Assembly (NCBI GenBank): GCA_030427635.1
Contig: JAUIBA010000011.1
Coordinates: 52,134-116,133, forward strand
DNA length: 64,000 nucleotides
From: Bacteroidia bacterium
GTDB taxonomy: Bacteria; Bacteroidota; Bacteroidia; Chitinophagales; Chitinophagaceae
Reading direction: 5' to 3'
Under the pieces are notes generated by a model that was given only the letters and a program-made list of their open reading frames with translations, had not been told where the DNA came from and did not search any database. This document shows, in pieces, positions 1 through 8,083 of this stretch (within the stretch, counting starts at the first letter, position 1; the number at the start of each line of letters is the position of its first letter). A program made the translations under genes and the position numbers.

Positions 1-44
1 TCCTCCCTGCCCGTTTATTAACTTTATAGAAAAATTCCCCCACC

Positions 45-635
45 ATGCTACGCACAGCCACACTCTCACTCATCCTGCTTGCCACCTGTCTCACAGCCAT
101 AGCACGCCCCCACAGGCACAGCCACCCGTTCAATCTCGGCATCAAAGCCGGCATCAGCTATCAGCGCATGTCCGGCGCATCTATATGGGAAGAGCAGTTT
201 GCTACTGGCCCCCTTGGTGGCGCATGGGCTGGCATACACCGTGGCAAGTGGCACTTCCGGGCCGAGGTTCTGGGCAAAACCACTAAAGTCACCTACAAAG
301 TATATAGCAACGATATCAAGCTTACCTATATAGACATCCCCCTGCTGGCAGCCTATCAGGTCATCCCCCGCGTAGCCATACATGCAGGCCCTGTTTACTC
401 CTACATGGCAGGCGCACGCAGCCTCGGCACCGGCTCTAACATGCGCTCCATGTTCCGCCGCGGCGATTTCAGCCTTGCCGCCGGGGCCGATGTCACCGTC
501 ACGCAGCGCTTCTCGGTAAGCGCCCGCTTCCAGCAGGGCCTCCGAAATCAGAACGGTAATGACACCGTCTGGCCCGTCACCGGCAATCTTAAAAATGCAG
601 GCCTCCAGCTCACCGCAGGCTTCACCCTCTTTTAG
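45..635 (+). CDS. outer-membrane beta-barrel protein (PorT-like fold)
   Basis: 196 aa. Residues 1-20 form a signal peptide (hydrophobic LILLATCLTAIA followed by RPH). The rest alternates short amphipathic strands with turns, begins with NLGIKAGISYQRMSG and ends in an aromatic residue (GFTLF), as outer-membrane barrels do. The family is the broad 'outer membrane beta-barrel' group of Bacteroidota; the role of individual members is mostly unknown. It stands alone, and the next gene begins about 300 bases downstream. The ATG at 45 is preceded by an A-rich stretch, which suits Bacteroidota initiation. Fold class is fairly sure, specific function unknown. Confidence 0.8.
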   Translation: MLRTATLSLILLATCLTAIARPHRHSHPFNLGIKAGISYQRMSGASIWEEQFATGPLGGAWAGIHRGKWHFRAEVLGKTTKVTYKVYSNDIKLTYIDIPLLAAYQVIPRVAIHAGPVYSYMAGARSLGTGSNMRSMFRRGDFSLAAGADVTVTQRFSVSARFQQGLRNQNGNDTVWPVTGNLKNAGLQLTAGFTLF

Positions 636-930
636 CCCCTGTTATTTTGTTTTAGCCACCGGCTACCTATCCCCCCATCACCGTCCGTTGTGTCACTCAC
701 TGCTACGTTCCGGGCTATGAGCAGCTTATACACAAACTACAGCTAGCATTAACCAAAAGTATTTTTGTTATTTTTTTGCAATTGCCCATATACAGTTTGT
801 TACTGTTTTTTCGTTTCTTATTTTAGCATTTCACTGCATCATGGTTTCGTTATACGTATACCCGGCTGTAGTAAGCCTTTCAACACTATAGCTTATACAG
901 CAACCCTAAAAAAACCTTTATATCCATCTT
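636..930. other. intergenic, no gene seen
   Basis: No convincing ORF, hairpin or repeat. The last 150 bases are AT-rich and probably hold the promoter of the HTH gene at 931, but I cannot point to one clear -7 box. Confidence 0.5.
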
Positions 931-1152
931 ATGACAATTAGAAACGATGACAAAAACATGCTCACGTCACGTGAGATAGAGATTATTGAGCTCTGCGGAC
1001 AGGGCCTTATTACAAAACAGATAGCCGCACAGCTAAACATAGCTGAGGATACTGTAGAAAACCACAAAAAGCACATGCGGGAGAAGCTCAATGCCAAAAA
1101 CATGGTACAGGTTGTCTATCGCTATATGGTGCTTCGGCGGGAGAAAAAATGA
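931..1152 (+). CDS. stand-alone LuxR/GerE-type HTH protein
   Basis: 73 aa, almost entirely one GerE-type helix-turn-helix: LTSREIEIIELCGQGL at residues 11-26 is the typical start, and QIAAQLNIAEDTVENH at 30-45 covers the turn and recognition helix. There is no receiver or ligand-binding domain, so any input must come from expression level or a partner protein. It lies 84 bases upstream of the unrecognised 696-aa gene on the same strand, which makes it a candidate local regulator (inference). The stop codon lies inside a small inverted repeat (1148-1167). Confidence 0.85.
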   Translation: MTIRNDDKNMLTSREIEIIELCGQGLITKQIAAQLNIAEDTVENHKKHMREKLNAKNMVQVVYRYMVLRREKK

Positions 1153-1167
1153 CCAGAAATGGTCATT
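1148..1167 (+). repeat. 8-bp inverted repeat with GAAA tetraloop
   Basis: AATGACCA and TGGTCATT flank GAAA, at the 3' end of the HTH gene and overlapping its stop codon. No T-run follows, so it does not look like an intrinsic terminator. It could stabilise the mRNA or be a binding site. Confidence 0.55.
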
Positions 1168-1186
1168 GTGGGCCATTGTAGGCTGT

Positions 1187-1236
1187 GATAGTTTTGATTT
1201 CTGTAAAAAACATCTTTTACCTAAATCAAAACTATC
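1187..1236 (+). promoter_or_regulatory. long hairpin abutting the start codon of the 696-aa gene
   Basis: GATAGTTTTGATTT (1187-1200) is a perfect inverted match to AAATCAAAACTATC (1223-1236). Inside it, GTAAAA (1203-1208) pairs with TTTTAC (1215-1220), leaving a symmetric CT/CT internal loop and a 6-base apical loop. The 3' arm ends one base before the ATG at 1237, so the A-rich region where the ribosome would bind is paired in the RNA. There is no T-run after it. It may control translation, or be a DNA operator for the HTH protein just upstream; the function is inferred. Confidence 0.7.
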
Positions 1237-3327
1237 ATGGCATCCACAATTGATCCGATTCTGACGGACATTCAGGACATGCAGAATGCGTTCACACAAC
1301 CATCCTGCAACAGTAAGTTACCTTTTGTTGAGTATCCCAGCACAGGCACACCACCGGTTATCAGCTTCAATGTACCGCAGACAACCGCATTCACTACCTA
1401 TGGCCATCTCGTAAAGTATTTCCCGGAAAGCTACTTCAAGCAGTTCTGCTTTAAAATACCGGAAAACAACTACTTTGAGATTGTGAAGAGCATGAACTCT
1501 GAGCAGACAGAAAAACTGCTTTACCCTAATGGTTTTCCCATTAGTATTGTAGATAGTAGTGGGGCTACACATACCGTATACCGGCAGCCTGAAACTTTTG
1601 AAAACCCCTTTTCCCCCCATCGCGGCTCAGGGGGTGGAGTACTGCCCAATGCCTATCGTGCCCCGGAAGGAAATACAGCCGCTACTTCCACCTCACCCAC
1701 AACATCTGCCCCTACTATCAACAGCTCTGTACTGGGTAAAATAAATGCTGCCGACCTTGCCAATAGCAATGCTACACAAAACTATCTTTCCTACGTACCA
1801 GACACTACCAAAGCAAATTTTGCTGCAAATGACCTGAGACCATACGATATTACCAGACTCAATGGTTTTGGTAAAATTACAAAATACATATCCCGCCCAC
1901 CACAGCCGGTACCACGCATTATTGTCATTGAGGAATATACTACCCAATCATTCCTCGGCAACTATGGTGCTGGTCGCACAGTAAAGACCTTTTCCCTTTT
2001 CCCTGGTGAACGCACCACTATAAGCGTACGCTCATATAAAGACAGAATCACAACTAAAGAAACATCACAAAATGTTCTGGACAGCTTCTCTGAAGCCAGT
2101 GCTACAGCGCTGGATACGCTCATGCAGCACGAGCAGGGCAATATATCCAGTACATCCAGTACATCTGGTGGCTCTGGTAGCAGTTTTACAACTACAACTG
2201 ACACAAGAAACTCTGAACGCTCTTTTGGAATCAGCGCAGGTCTGAATCTTGGCTTCCTGAGTGTTGGCGGTGGCTATGGTCGTTCTCAGAGTGATGTAAG
2301 TACTACCAGTGGCGGCATGAGCAGCTCATATGATTACAGCAGCACATCTGCCCGCATGAGTAATGTAAACACCCTCAGCAGTGCCATTAATAAGCATGTA
2401 CAACAAAGTAATGCCGCCAGGCAGGTAGACGTCAACACATCTACAAGTGATGTATCCCGGAGTGGCGAAGAAGAAACTATGGTACGGGAACTTCAGAATA
2501 TCAATCTGAACCACACCCTTAATATGGTCTTTCGTCAGTTGATACAGGAATATACTGTTATTACTTATTTATCTAACCTTAAGTTTGCCTATACAAACGG
2601 GTATGCAGAAAGCTATACAGTTGTAGACCTCTACAATCTGCCCAATATGCTGAAGGATATACTCAACGATGGCGACCCCACAGTTATAGACAATGTACTA
2701 TGTAAGTTGTTACAGCCATATTGTACGGTATTAAACTATAACGACGAGATTAAAACATTCGTAGAAAAATTTACTGTAAGTGGCGAAGATTGCGACTTAG
2801 GCATCACTGGCTGTGGCCTGTCCGACGAAATCTTCTATCGTCGTAAAAGTACACTTACAGACACCTATTCTGATGGCGTTGTAGACATTACCGTAAAAGG
2901 AGTTATACTCAATGTACAGAAACAGACCTTACAGACCTCTTCTCTCATTGTAGATGCCCTCCTCGGCCGCGGCGATGCACTGGACTGCTTCAACCAGAAT
3001 GCACAGAACTCAGAGAACATTGGTTCTTACATAAACAACCTGCAGGCTATGCAGCGACTCACAGACAGCATACAAACTACTGCCAACGATCAGCTGTTTG
3101 CTACTCAGAATCTGGACTTGGGCGTCAAACAGATAGAGCTGAACGAGAAGAAGGTTGCAGCATTGGAGCAGCAGATAGATGTTATTACCGGCATTGTCGA
3201 TCCGCTGGAGAAAGCTACACACTACAAGAAAGTGTTTGGCGACTGCTGCGATGTACCTCAGAGCTGCTGTGGCGGCTGTGGATGCAGCGAGTGTTCCGGC
3301 ACTACAGAAGAGCCAGCCACGCCATAG
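1237..3327 (+). CDS. unrecognised 696-aa protein with cysteine-rich tail
   Basis: I do not recognise the family. There is no signal peptide or clear membrane span. Residues 1-115 look alpha/beta; 130-165 is a Ser/Thr/Pro linker; about 215-285 is beta-rich and carries LFPGERTTISVRSYKDR; 300-400 is very rich in Ser, Gly and Thr (repeated STSS, GGG and TTT); 420-500 and 590-660 are helical, the latter coiled-coil-like (QIELNEKKVAALEQQ). The last 35 residues contain seven cysteines (CC, CC, C, C, C), which suggests metal binding or cross-linking. A terminator-like hairpin follows. It heads a three-gene run with the 628- and 398-aa genes. Confidence 0.8.
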   Translation: MASTIDPILTDIQDMQNAFTQPSCNSKLPFVEYPSTGTPPVISFNVPQTTAFTTYGHLVKYFPESYFKQFCFKIPENNYFEIVKSMNSEQTEKLLYPNGFPISIVDSSGATHTVYRQPETFENPFSPHRGSGGGVLPNAYRAPEGNTAATSTSPTTSAPTINSSVLGKINAADLANSNATQNYLSYVPDTTKANFAANDLRPYDITRLNGFGKITKYISRPPQPVPRIIVIEEYTTQSFLGNYGAGRTVKTFSLFPGERTTISVRSYKDRITTKETSQNVLDSFSEASATALDTLMQHEQGNISSTSSTSGGSGSSFTTTTDTRNSERSFGISAGLNLGFLSVGGGYGRSQSDVSTTSGGMSSSYDYSSTSARMSNVNTLSSAINKHVQQSNAARQVDVNTSTSDVSRSGEEETMVRELQNINLNHTLNMVFRQLIQEYTVITYLSNLKFAYTNGYAESYTVVDLYNLPNMLKDILNDGDPTVIDNVLCKLLQPYCTVLNYNDEIKTFVEKFTVSGEDCDLGITGCGLSDEIFYRRKSTLTDTYSDGVVDITVKGVILNVQKQTLQTSSLIVDALLGRGDALDCFNQNAQNSENIGSYINNLQAMQRLTDSIQTTANDQLFATQNLDLGVKQIELNEKKVAALEQQIDVITGIVDPLEKATHYKKVFGDCCDVPQSCCGGCGCSECSGTTEEPATP

Positions 3328-3340
3328 CTGTTGTTTTTAC

Positions 3341-3379
3341 ATCACCTGTTCCTGGTAAATGCTTCCGGGAACAGGTGAT
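3341..3379 (+). terminator. 12-bp hairpin after the 696-aa gene
   Basis: ATCACCTGTTCC (3341-3352) pairs perfectly with GGAACAGGTGAT (3368-3379) across a 15-base loop and is followed by TATTTT. It is probably an intrinsic terminator or attenuator between the 696- and 628-aa genes, 14 bases after the stop of the first. Confidence 0.65.
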
Positions 3380-3419
3380 TATTTTCCCATCATTACCCAT
3401 CAATATATTTCTTCTTATT

Positions 3420-5306
3420 ATGGACTCACTGGATACGATACCACCCGGAAAATACCCGGGGTCAAAAACAAATAGTTACAAACAGCGTTACCGCAATTCC
3501 TCAGAAAGATACTACGACAGGCCGGGAGGTACAGGGGGAGAAGGCAATAGTAGCCGGGGGAGTAACAACACCTTTCCCCGTAGCAACTTCTCTGACGATA
3601 ATGCCTTTAGTCGGTCCGGTATGAATGGCGACACCAGCTATATGAGGTATAGACCTGAACCGCTATTACGTCCGGCAGGTTTTGACAATGGCAATAGCGC
3701 TTACTTTTCAGGAGCAGACATACGTGATCGCTACGCTGGTAACAGATATAACCCTATATCTGGCATACCTGACTACAGTAACTATAACAATTATGCTACC
3801 GGCTACAATGCCGCACATATATATGGTCCGTCACAAAATCACGACTGTTCCTGTAACGAAAAAAGCAATCTTTTCCCCGACACAGAAAACCCTGTACTAC
3901 GCAGCGCAGCCGAAGTAAAGGGACGTGCCATTGCCATGGGCAATGAAATAAGGGAGCAGGCCGGACACATACCCAATACCGGCATGATAGCTGCTACCGA
4001 CCTGCCTCAAACAGCAGGAGCAGGTAAATATTCTCAGCAGGCCATCAGAAATATGGCAATGGCAAATGATGCGGTACAGAACGCATTGGCCGCGGGACGA
4101 AAAGTAATACTGGTAAGAGATATCACCGTAGATGGCAAGCCCGTTTCCGCATCACAGGTGCTGGGCAATGCACAGGCGGGCGGCGCCCCGGAATATGTCG
4201 TATTTACAGGCGCGTTGAAACGCGATGGTAGCGAAGCTTCCGGCACAAGACCTGGATTTACATTCCCTGATGGTAGCCGCAGTACTGGTAGCATGACAGG
4301 CACATCATACTCATCTGACAATAATAAAAAGAAGGAAGACTGTGGATGTCATGGCAATAGCAAGGCTGGTTCCGATGTGCCAGACCTTATCAATGCCCCA
4401 TGCCAGTCTACAGAGTCATTGAGAGAAGTAAGGGATATTACAAAATCAACAGGCACTGTGGGTAAAAACGTAGAATGTCCGGAGCCCGAAGAAGGAAAAG
4501 ATGGTTACTTCTATGTTACAGATAAAGAAGGAGACGATACGCACCATGCATCACGTACATTCTTCAACATAATGAACAAATGCTGCGGTGGCTTGTTCGA
4601 TGTCAACAATAAAACCGGCATGGTATCCCTGAAAAAAGGAAAGAAACCGGAAGATATAGATAAGCTGGAGGCATCAGCCACCATATCGCCCATATTGGCA
4701 AGAACCGTTATGGATGCGATAAAAGGTGGTGTGGAAATGGACGGATCAGAAAAAGAGCAGGTGGTACGCATGCGGGTACTGCGTCAGGGCGATGATGAGG
4801 TAGACAACTTCATCCTCGACGATTTCGATTCTGGTTTTGTGGACCTTGATGATTATCAGGACCTGCTGAAGCATAACCTGCCTGGCGATGTACGAAATGA
4901 AGATAAGGTAAAACCCATATTTACCAATGCCACTACTATACAGTCATCCATCATACAGGCAGCCCTTATAGGCCACGCTATATGCGAGCGTTTCCTGATG
5001 AAGGACTATGAAAAATACATTTCAAAGAAAAATAAAATATCTAAGGCCGAATATGAAGCAGTATATAGAAAATGGGGGGATACCCGTGCCGGAGAGATAC
5101 TACGGGAAATGGTACATGCTGTAGATAATACATGGGACAAAAAAGTAGATAGCTGCGAATATACAGAAGACCCCGGCCTCGGTGTACGCATCCGCTACTA
5201 TCCCGAAAAAAGCAATTGGACCTTGGCTATACTATTATACTCTTCAGCAAATCCTAAAAAGTGGGACAGATTGGGGAGCGGCTATTTACAAAAAAAGAAT
5301 CCTTAA
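3420..5306 (+). CDS. unrecognised 628-aa protein, disordered N-terminal half
   Basis: Family not recognised. The start at 3420 (MDSLDTIPPGKY) is preferred: an upstream in-frame ATG at 3282 would lie inside the preceding gene and read through the hairpin. Residues 1-170 are low-complexity and rich in Asn, Ser, Tyr, Gly and Arg, probably disordered. Short cysteine motifs follow (HDCSCNE near 175, DCGCHG near 345), then VNCC-type residues (NKCCGGLFDV near 430), and a folded, charged C-terminal part of about 200 residues with no motif I can name. No signal peptide. The cysteine motifs echo the CGC/CC tail of the upstream 696-aa protein, which suggests related handling (inference). The 398-aa gene follows after 6 bases. 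Confidence 0.75.
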   Translation: MDSLDTIPPGKYPGSKTNSYKQRYRNSSERYYDRPGGTGGEGNSSRGSNNTFPRSNFSDDNAFSRSGMNGDTSYMRYRPEPLLRPAGFDNGNSAYFSGADIRDRYAGNRYNPISGIPDYSNYNNYATGYNAAHIYGPSQNHDCSCNEKSNLFPDTENPVLRSAAEVKGRAIAMGNEIREQAGHIPNTGMIAATDLPQTAGAGKYSQQAIRNMAMANDAVQNALAAGRKVILVRDITVDGKPVSASQVLGNAQAGGAPEYVVFTGALKRDGSEASGTRPGFTFPDGSRSTGSMTGTSYSSDNNKKKEDCGCHGNSKAGSDVPDLINAPCQSTESLREVRDITKSTGTVGKNVECPEPEEGKDGYFYVTDKEGDDTHHASRTFFNIMNKCCGGLFDVNNKTGMVSLKKGKKPEDIDKLEASATISPILARTVMDAIKGGVEMDGSEKEQVVRMRVLRQGDDEVDNFILDDFDSGFVDLDDYQDLLKHNLPGDVRNEDKVKPIFTNATTIQSSIIQAALIGHAICERFLMKDYEKYISKKNKISKAEYEAVYRKWGDTRAGEILREMVHAVDNTWDKKVDSCEYTEDPGLGVRIRYYPEKSNWTLAILLYSSANPKKWDRLGSGYLQKKNP

Positions 5307-5312
5307 AAATGA

Positions 5313-6509
5313 ATGAATATGGCAGTAAATGTTATAAGTACTTGTAATGCACTTGCATCAAAAAAAACGGCAACAAAGTCATTCCCTCGATGGCAAACGA
5401 AGGAAAAACCAAAATTCAAAACAGTATTTATAGAAAAATTGACAGGTAAATTTCTTGGAGAGAATGTACTATATTCTGACCCAGAAGACCCATTGAATAT
5501 CACTTTCCCAAGTATGACCATCCTCAATAAAAAAGGTAGACCGGCAGAGACTCTTGGCATAAATGTCCGGTCAATTCCAAATGTGGGTCTTATAGAACCC
5601 TATACTAAGATTGAATATCCAAAAGACTTTGACAATAACATATTCGATAACGTTAGCGCATCACTGAAATTTGATCGCAACACATGTGAAGCACAAATAC
5701 TGAAAGAAATTGAGCCTAATGAGAAAGGAAGCCGAACCGAACAAAATCTTGTATTCAAGTATAGTCAGGAAATGGGCACCCTCTCAGCAGCGGTTTTACC
5801 TGACACTATTAATACTAACAAAAGCATTCCTGCATCACAAAATTCACCAGCGAGAGAAGAAGGAATCTCATATGGAATAGCAGCCTGTGCATTGACTGTG
5901 ACAAATGGTACTTTTCTAATTCCCGATGCAAAAAACACAGACTATGAAAAGTATTTAGGTCGAACCAATACAACAATTAATGAATTTAACGAAGAGTTAA
6001 CAACCGCAAAAATATCAGGACATAATTATCCACAAACACTTTGGGGTTTAGCGATGTATATTTTTGTGATACTTAATGACAATTTATATAACCTATCTTA
6101 TAGCGCTGAAAAGAAGGCAAAAGCGTGGAGTTGCAGCGACCTTCTTTTTGAGATGGCTCAGAATAACAAGGAACCCGTTATTAGTGAATCGCACACACAC
6201 CCTGATTTGAGAACAGCTGAACAGAAACAACAAGATAATCCGCAGTCTCAAGGTACTGGAAAGGTATATGATTTTACTAGACAAAAAGTTGAAAAACATC
6301 ACACAAAACTTGACCTTGATAGAGTTAAGAAAATTGAGCTACCCATGTTAATCATTTCTATCAGAGGAAAAACTGTAGCCCCCTTTGAAGTTCTATATAA
6401 AACCGCAAAAAATAAAGATGACGTTACTGTTATAGCAAAGAGTAAGAAAGAATTTATCGATAAGCTTGACATCTTATATTACAATTATCTTCTCACAAAG
6501 TATTTTTAA
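5313..6509 (+). CDS. unrecognised 398-aa protein
   Basis: Family not recognised. Soluble, with no signal peptide or membrane span; Lys/Asn-rich and more AT-rich than the two genes before it. Residues 1-120 look beta-rich (FKTVFIEKLTGKFLGENVLY); about 180-200 carries a Cys-containing stretch (YGIAACALTVTNGTFLIPDA); about 285-330 is a charged linker with HTHPD; the C-terminus (LPMLIISIRGKTVAPFEVLY) looks like a hydrophobic core strand pair. It begins 6 bases after the 628-aa gene, so it is probably co-transcribed and translationally linked. The lower GC may mean a separate origin. Confidence 0.75.
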   Translation: MNMAVNVISTCNALASKKTATKSFPRWQTKEKPKFKTVFIEKLTGKFLGENVLYSDPEDPLNITFPSMTILNKKGRPAETLGINVRSIPNVGLIEPYTKIEYPKDFDNNIFDNVSASLKFDRNTCEAQILKEIEPNEKGSRTEQNLVFKYSQEMGTLSAAVLPDTINTNKSIPASQNSPAREEGISYGIAACALTVTNGTFLIPDAKNTDYEKYLGRTNTTINEFNEELTTAKISGHNYPQTLWGLAMYIFVILNDNLYNLSYSAEKKAKAWSCSDLLFEMAQNNKEPVISESHTHPDLRTAEQKQQDNPQSQGTGKVYDFTRQKVEKHHTKLDLDRVKKIELPMLIISIRGKTVAPFEVLYKTAKNKDDVTVIAKSKKEFIDKLDILYYNYLLTKYF

Positions 6510-6575
6510 TAGAAACACATCGAAGAACTACATAATATACCTATTTTTACCCTACAAAGTTTTCACGCTGCTCCT

Positions 6576-7061
6576 ATGAAATACATCATCATTATACTCA
6601 CCATTATTCTCTATGGTTGTGGCTCATCCCACCATCTGAAAAAAATACCTGAAGGAGTAAATGTATATTATGTATTCAAAGAGCTGGAAGAACATCTCTA
6701 TAAGGTTATTACCATTAAATGTCCTGATTGCACTCCTGCTGTTATAATTGATCCTAAATGCTCATGGTCTTCATATAAAGTTAAACATGTCGCTGACAAA
6801 TATCGCGCCAACACATACGATTTCATTATTGGGCGCCCTAACGAATTGATAAAAAGTGAATTTATTAAAAAATCTAACTCATACTTATATCTTAAGGGGC
6901 ACCTCTACCCTATATATATTGCTGTATATGACATACTATTAGGGCTGGATGTCTATACTGAGTCCTCCCAATTGCATGGAACTATACGTTACATCGACCA
7001 TATGCCTACTGATATTGTAGTTGTGGACATGTCCAGAAAAAAAATACTTAAGAAATTTTGA
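6576..7061 (+). CDS. small lipoprotein, paralogue 1 of 4
   Basis: 161 aa. Type II signal peptide with lipobox LYGC (Cys15) after a strongly hydrophobic stretch, so a membrane-anchored lipoprotein. The core VYYVFKELEEHLYKVI and AVIIDPKC matches the three later paralogues (at 7072, 10629 and 11131): an aromatic/FxSLE-like helix, then an I-I-D-x-K-C strand, then a hydrophobic (V/I)PVxI-x-x-D-D-I segment. The family is not one I can name. It is low in GC. The next paralogue starts 10 bases downstream, so the two probably form an operon. Confidence 0.8.
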   Translation: MKYIIIILTIILYGCGSSHHLKKIPEGVNVYYVFKELEEHLYKVITIKCPDCTPAVIIDPKCSWSSYKVKHVADKYRANTYDFIIGRPNELIKSEFIKKSNSYLYLKGHLYPIYIAVYDILLGLDVYTESSQLHGTIRYIDHMPTDIVVVDMSRKKILKKF

Positions 7062-7071
7062 TAAAATCAAC

Positions 7072-7620
7072 ATGCGACTTTTATCCATAATATTATTCAT
7101 CGCAATTACAATCCTACACCTTCAGTGCGGTAGAAAGCAATACCCGGTCGATCTCGCAGAACCTTCCATGCCTTTCACAAAAGACACGATTGCCTATCGC
7201 GTTTTCGACTCCTTAGAAAATTATCTCGCGGCAAACTTAAAAGACAAAAATGGGAACCCTGCCATTGGTATTCTTATTGACCCAAAGTGTACATACTGTC
7301 CGGAAATAAAAAAATATCATTATGAATGGAGAAACTTAATGGGCATGAATATTCTCTACCGGCATAATGATAAAGGATGTGAAGAATACATGAGTGCACT
7401 GAAAAACACAACCAGACGTTTACATATAAAAGACACCATGCTCCCTGTATTATTCATTGCTATTGATGGAGTACTGACAAAAAAATATCAGAAAAAGCAC
7501 TTCTCTTACGATTCTGCACATATACCTTGTTATAATTTTCGCGATGCATTGATTGTGAATATTCCTGCAATGACCTTTTTTAAACAGAACGATACAAGCT
7601 TCCTGCACTGGCAAAAGTGA
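7072..7620 (+). CDS. small lipoprotein, paralogue 2 of 4
   Basis: 182 aa from the ATG at 7072 (MRLLSIILFIAIT). This start is chosen over the in-frame ATG at 7021 because it gives a proper lipoprotein signal peptide with lipobox LQC. The shared core is clear: YRVFDSLENYLAANL, IGILIDPKCTYC, then LPVLFIAIDGVL. Here the IDPKC strand is followed by YC, giving a CxxC (KCTYC), thioredoxin-like in appearance but without other thioredoxin features. It is followed after 18 bases by hairpin repeat copy 1. Confidence 0.8.
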   Translation: MRLLSIILFIAITILHLQCGRKQYPVDLAEPSMPFTKDTIAYRVFDSLENYLAANLKDKNGNPAIGILIDPKCTYCPEIKKYHYEWRNLMGMNILYRHNDKGCEEYMSALKNTTRRLHIKDTMLPVLFIAIDGVLTKKYQKKHFSYDSAHIPCYNFRDALIVNIPAMTFFKQNDTSFLHWQK

Positions 7621-7638
7621 GACACTTCCCATATTTCC

Positions 7639-7731
7639 TAGCTTGGCATAGACTCTGTCTACGTCACAGTGGAGGGCAATCCCCGACTCGTCCCCGAATG
7701 CTTCGGAGATGCCACGGCACAACGTTTGCAC
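7639..7731 (-). repeat. dispersed hairpin element, copy 1
   Basis: About 90 bases, related to 10384-10488 on the same strand and, in reverse complement, to 60351-60415 and 61556-61625. Read on the minus strand, its hairpin is CTCCGAA, loop GCA, TTCGGGG (one T-G wobble), flanked by conserved GCCGTGGCAT and GGACGAGT. The GGCGTT/AACGCC mini-hairpin of copies 3 and 4 is decayed here. It sits just downstream of paralogue 2. Confidence 0.75.
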
Positions 7732-7745
7732 CAAATCCACGCCTC

Positions 7746-7966
7746 ATTTCGTATCTTTGCACCCGCTATGAAACCTCTCCCCGCTATGCCCCGCACACCC
7801 ACCACCATTACCCCACGCCTTCCTCATATAAATAATTTTACGCGAGCAATTTTTGTAACCTTTTTGCGCACTTTTCGGCTATCACACAGCGCAATAAACA
7901 TTGATTATCAAAAAATTACACCTCAATTACTCATCCCGTAAAAATAAATGCGCAACTGCGCAGTTT
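7746..7966 (+). repeat. dispersed upstream element, copy A
   Basis: Holds a conserved block (ACGCGAGCAATTTTTG, 7840-7855) and ends in TGCGCAACTGCGCAGTTT (7949-7966). The same two landmarks, in the same order and spacing class, occur at 21559-21817 and, on the minus strand, at 58166-58312. A TATCTTTG box lies at 7752-7759 near its left end. The left third matches copy B only weakly; the core is clear. The gene at 8084 starts 117 bases after it. With hairpin copy 1 it accounts for most of the gene-free stretch 7621-8083. Confidence 0.65.
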
Positions 7967-8083
7967 CTTACTATTACACTGCCTTCTCCCTTTCCCCATT
8001 TATTACAGAAAGCTCCCATCTCAGCCCAATGAGAAAAAAATATTAAATAGATAAATCACGTATTTTTACACAAACCTTTATTT

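Noticed and set aside
7669..7941. 90-aa ORF across hairpin copy 1 and element A
   Set aside because: Made entirely of repeat DNA; shared translated fragments among copies reflect the repeat, not a gene.
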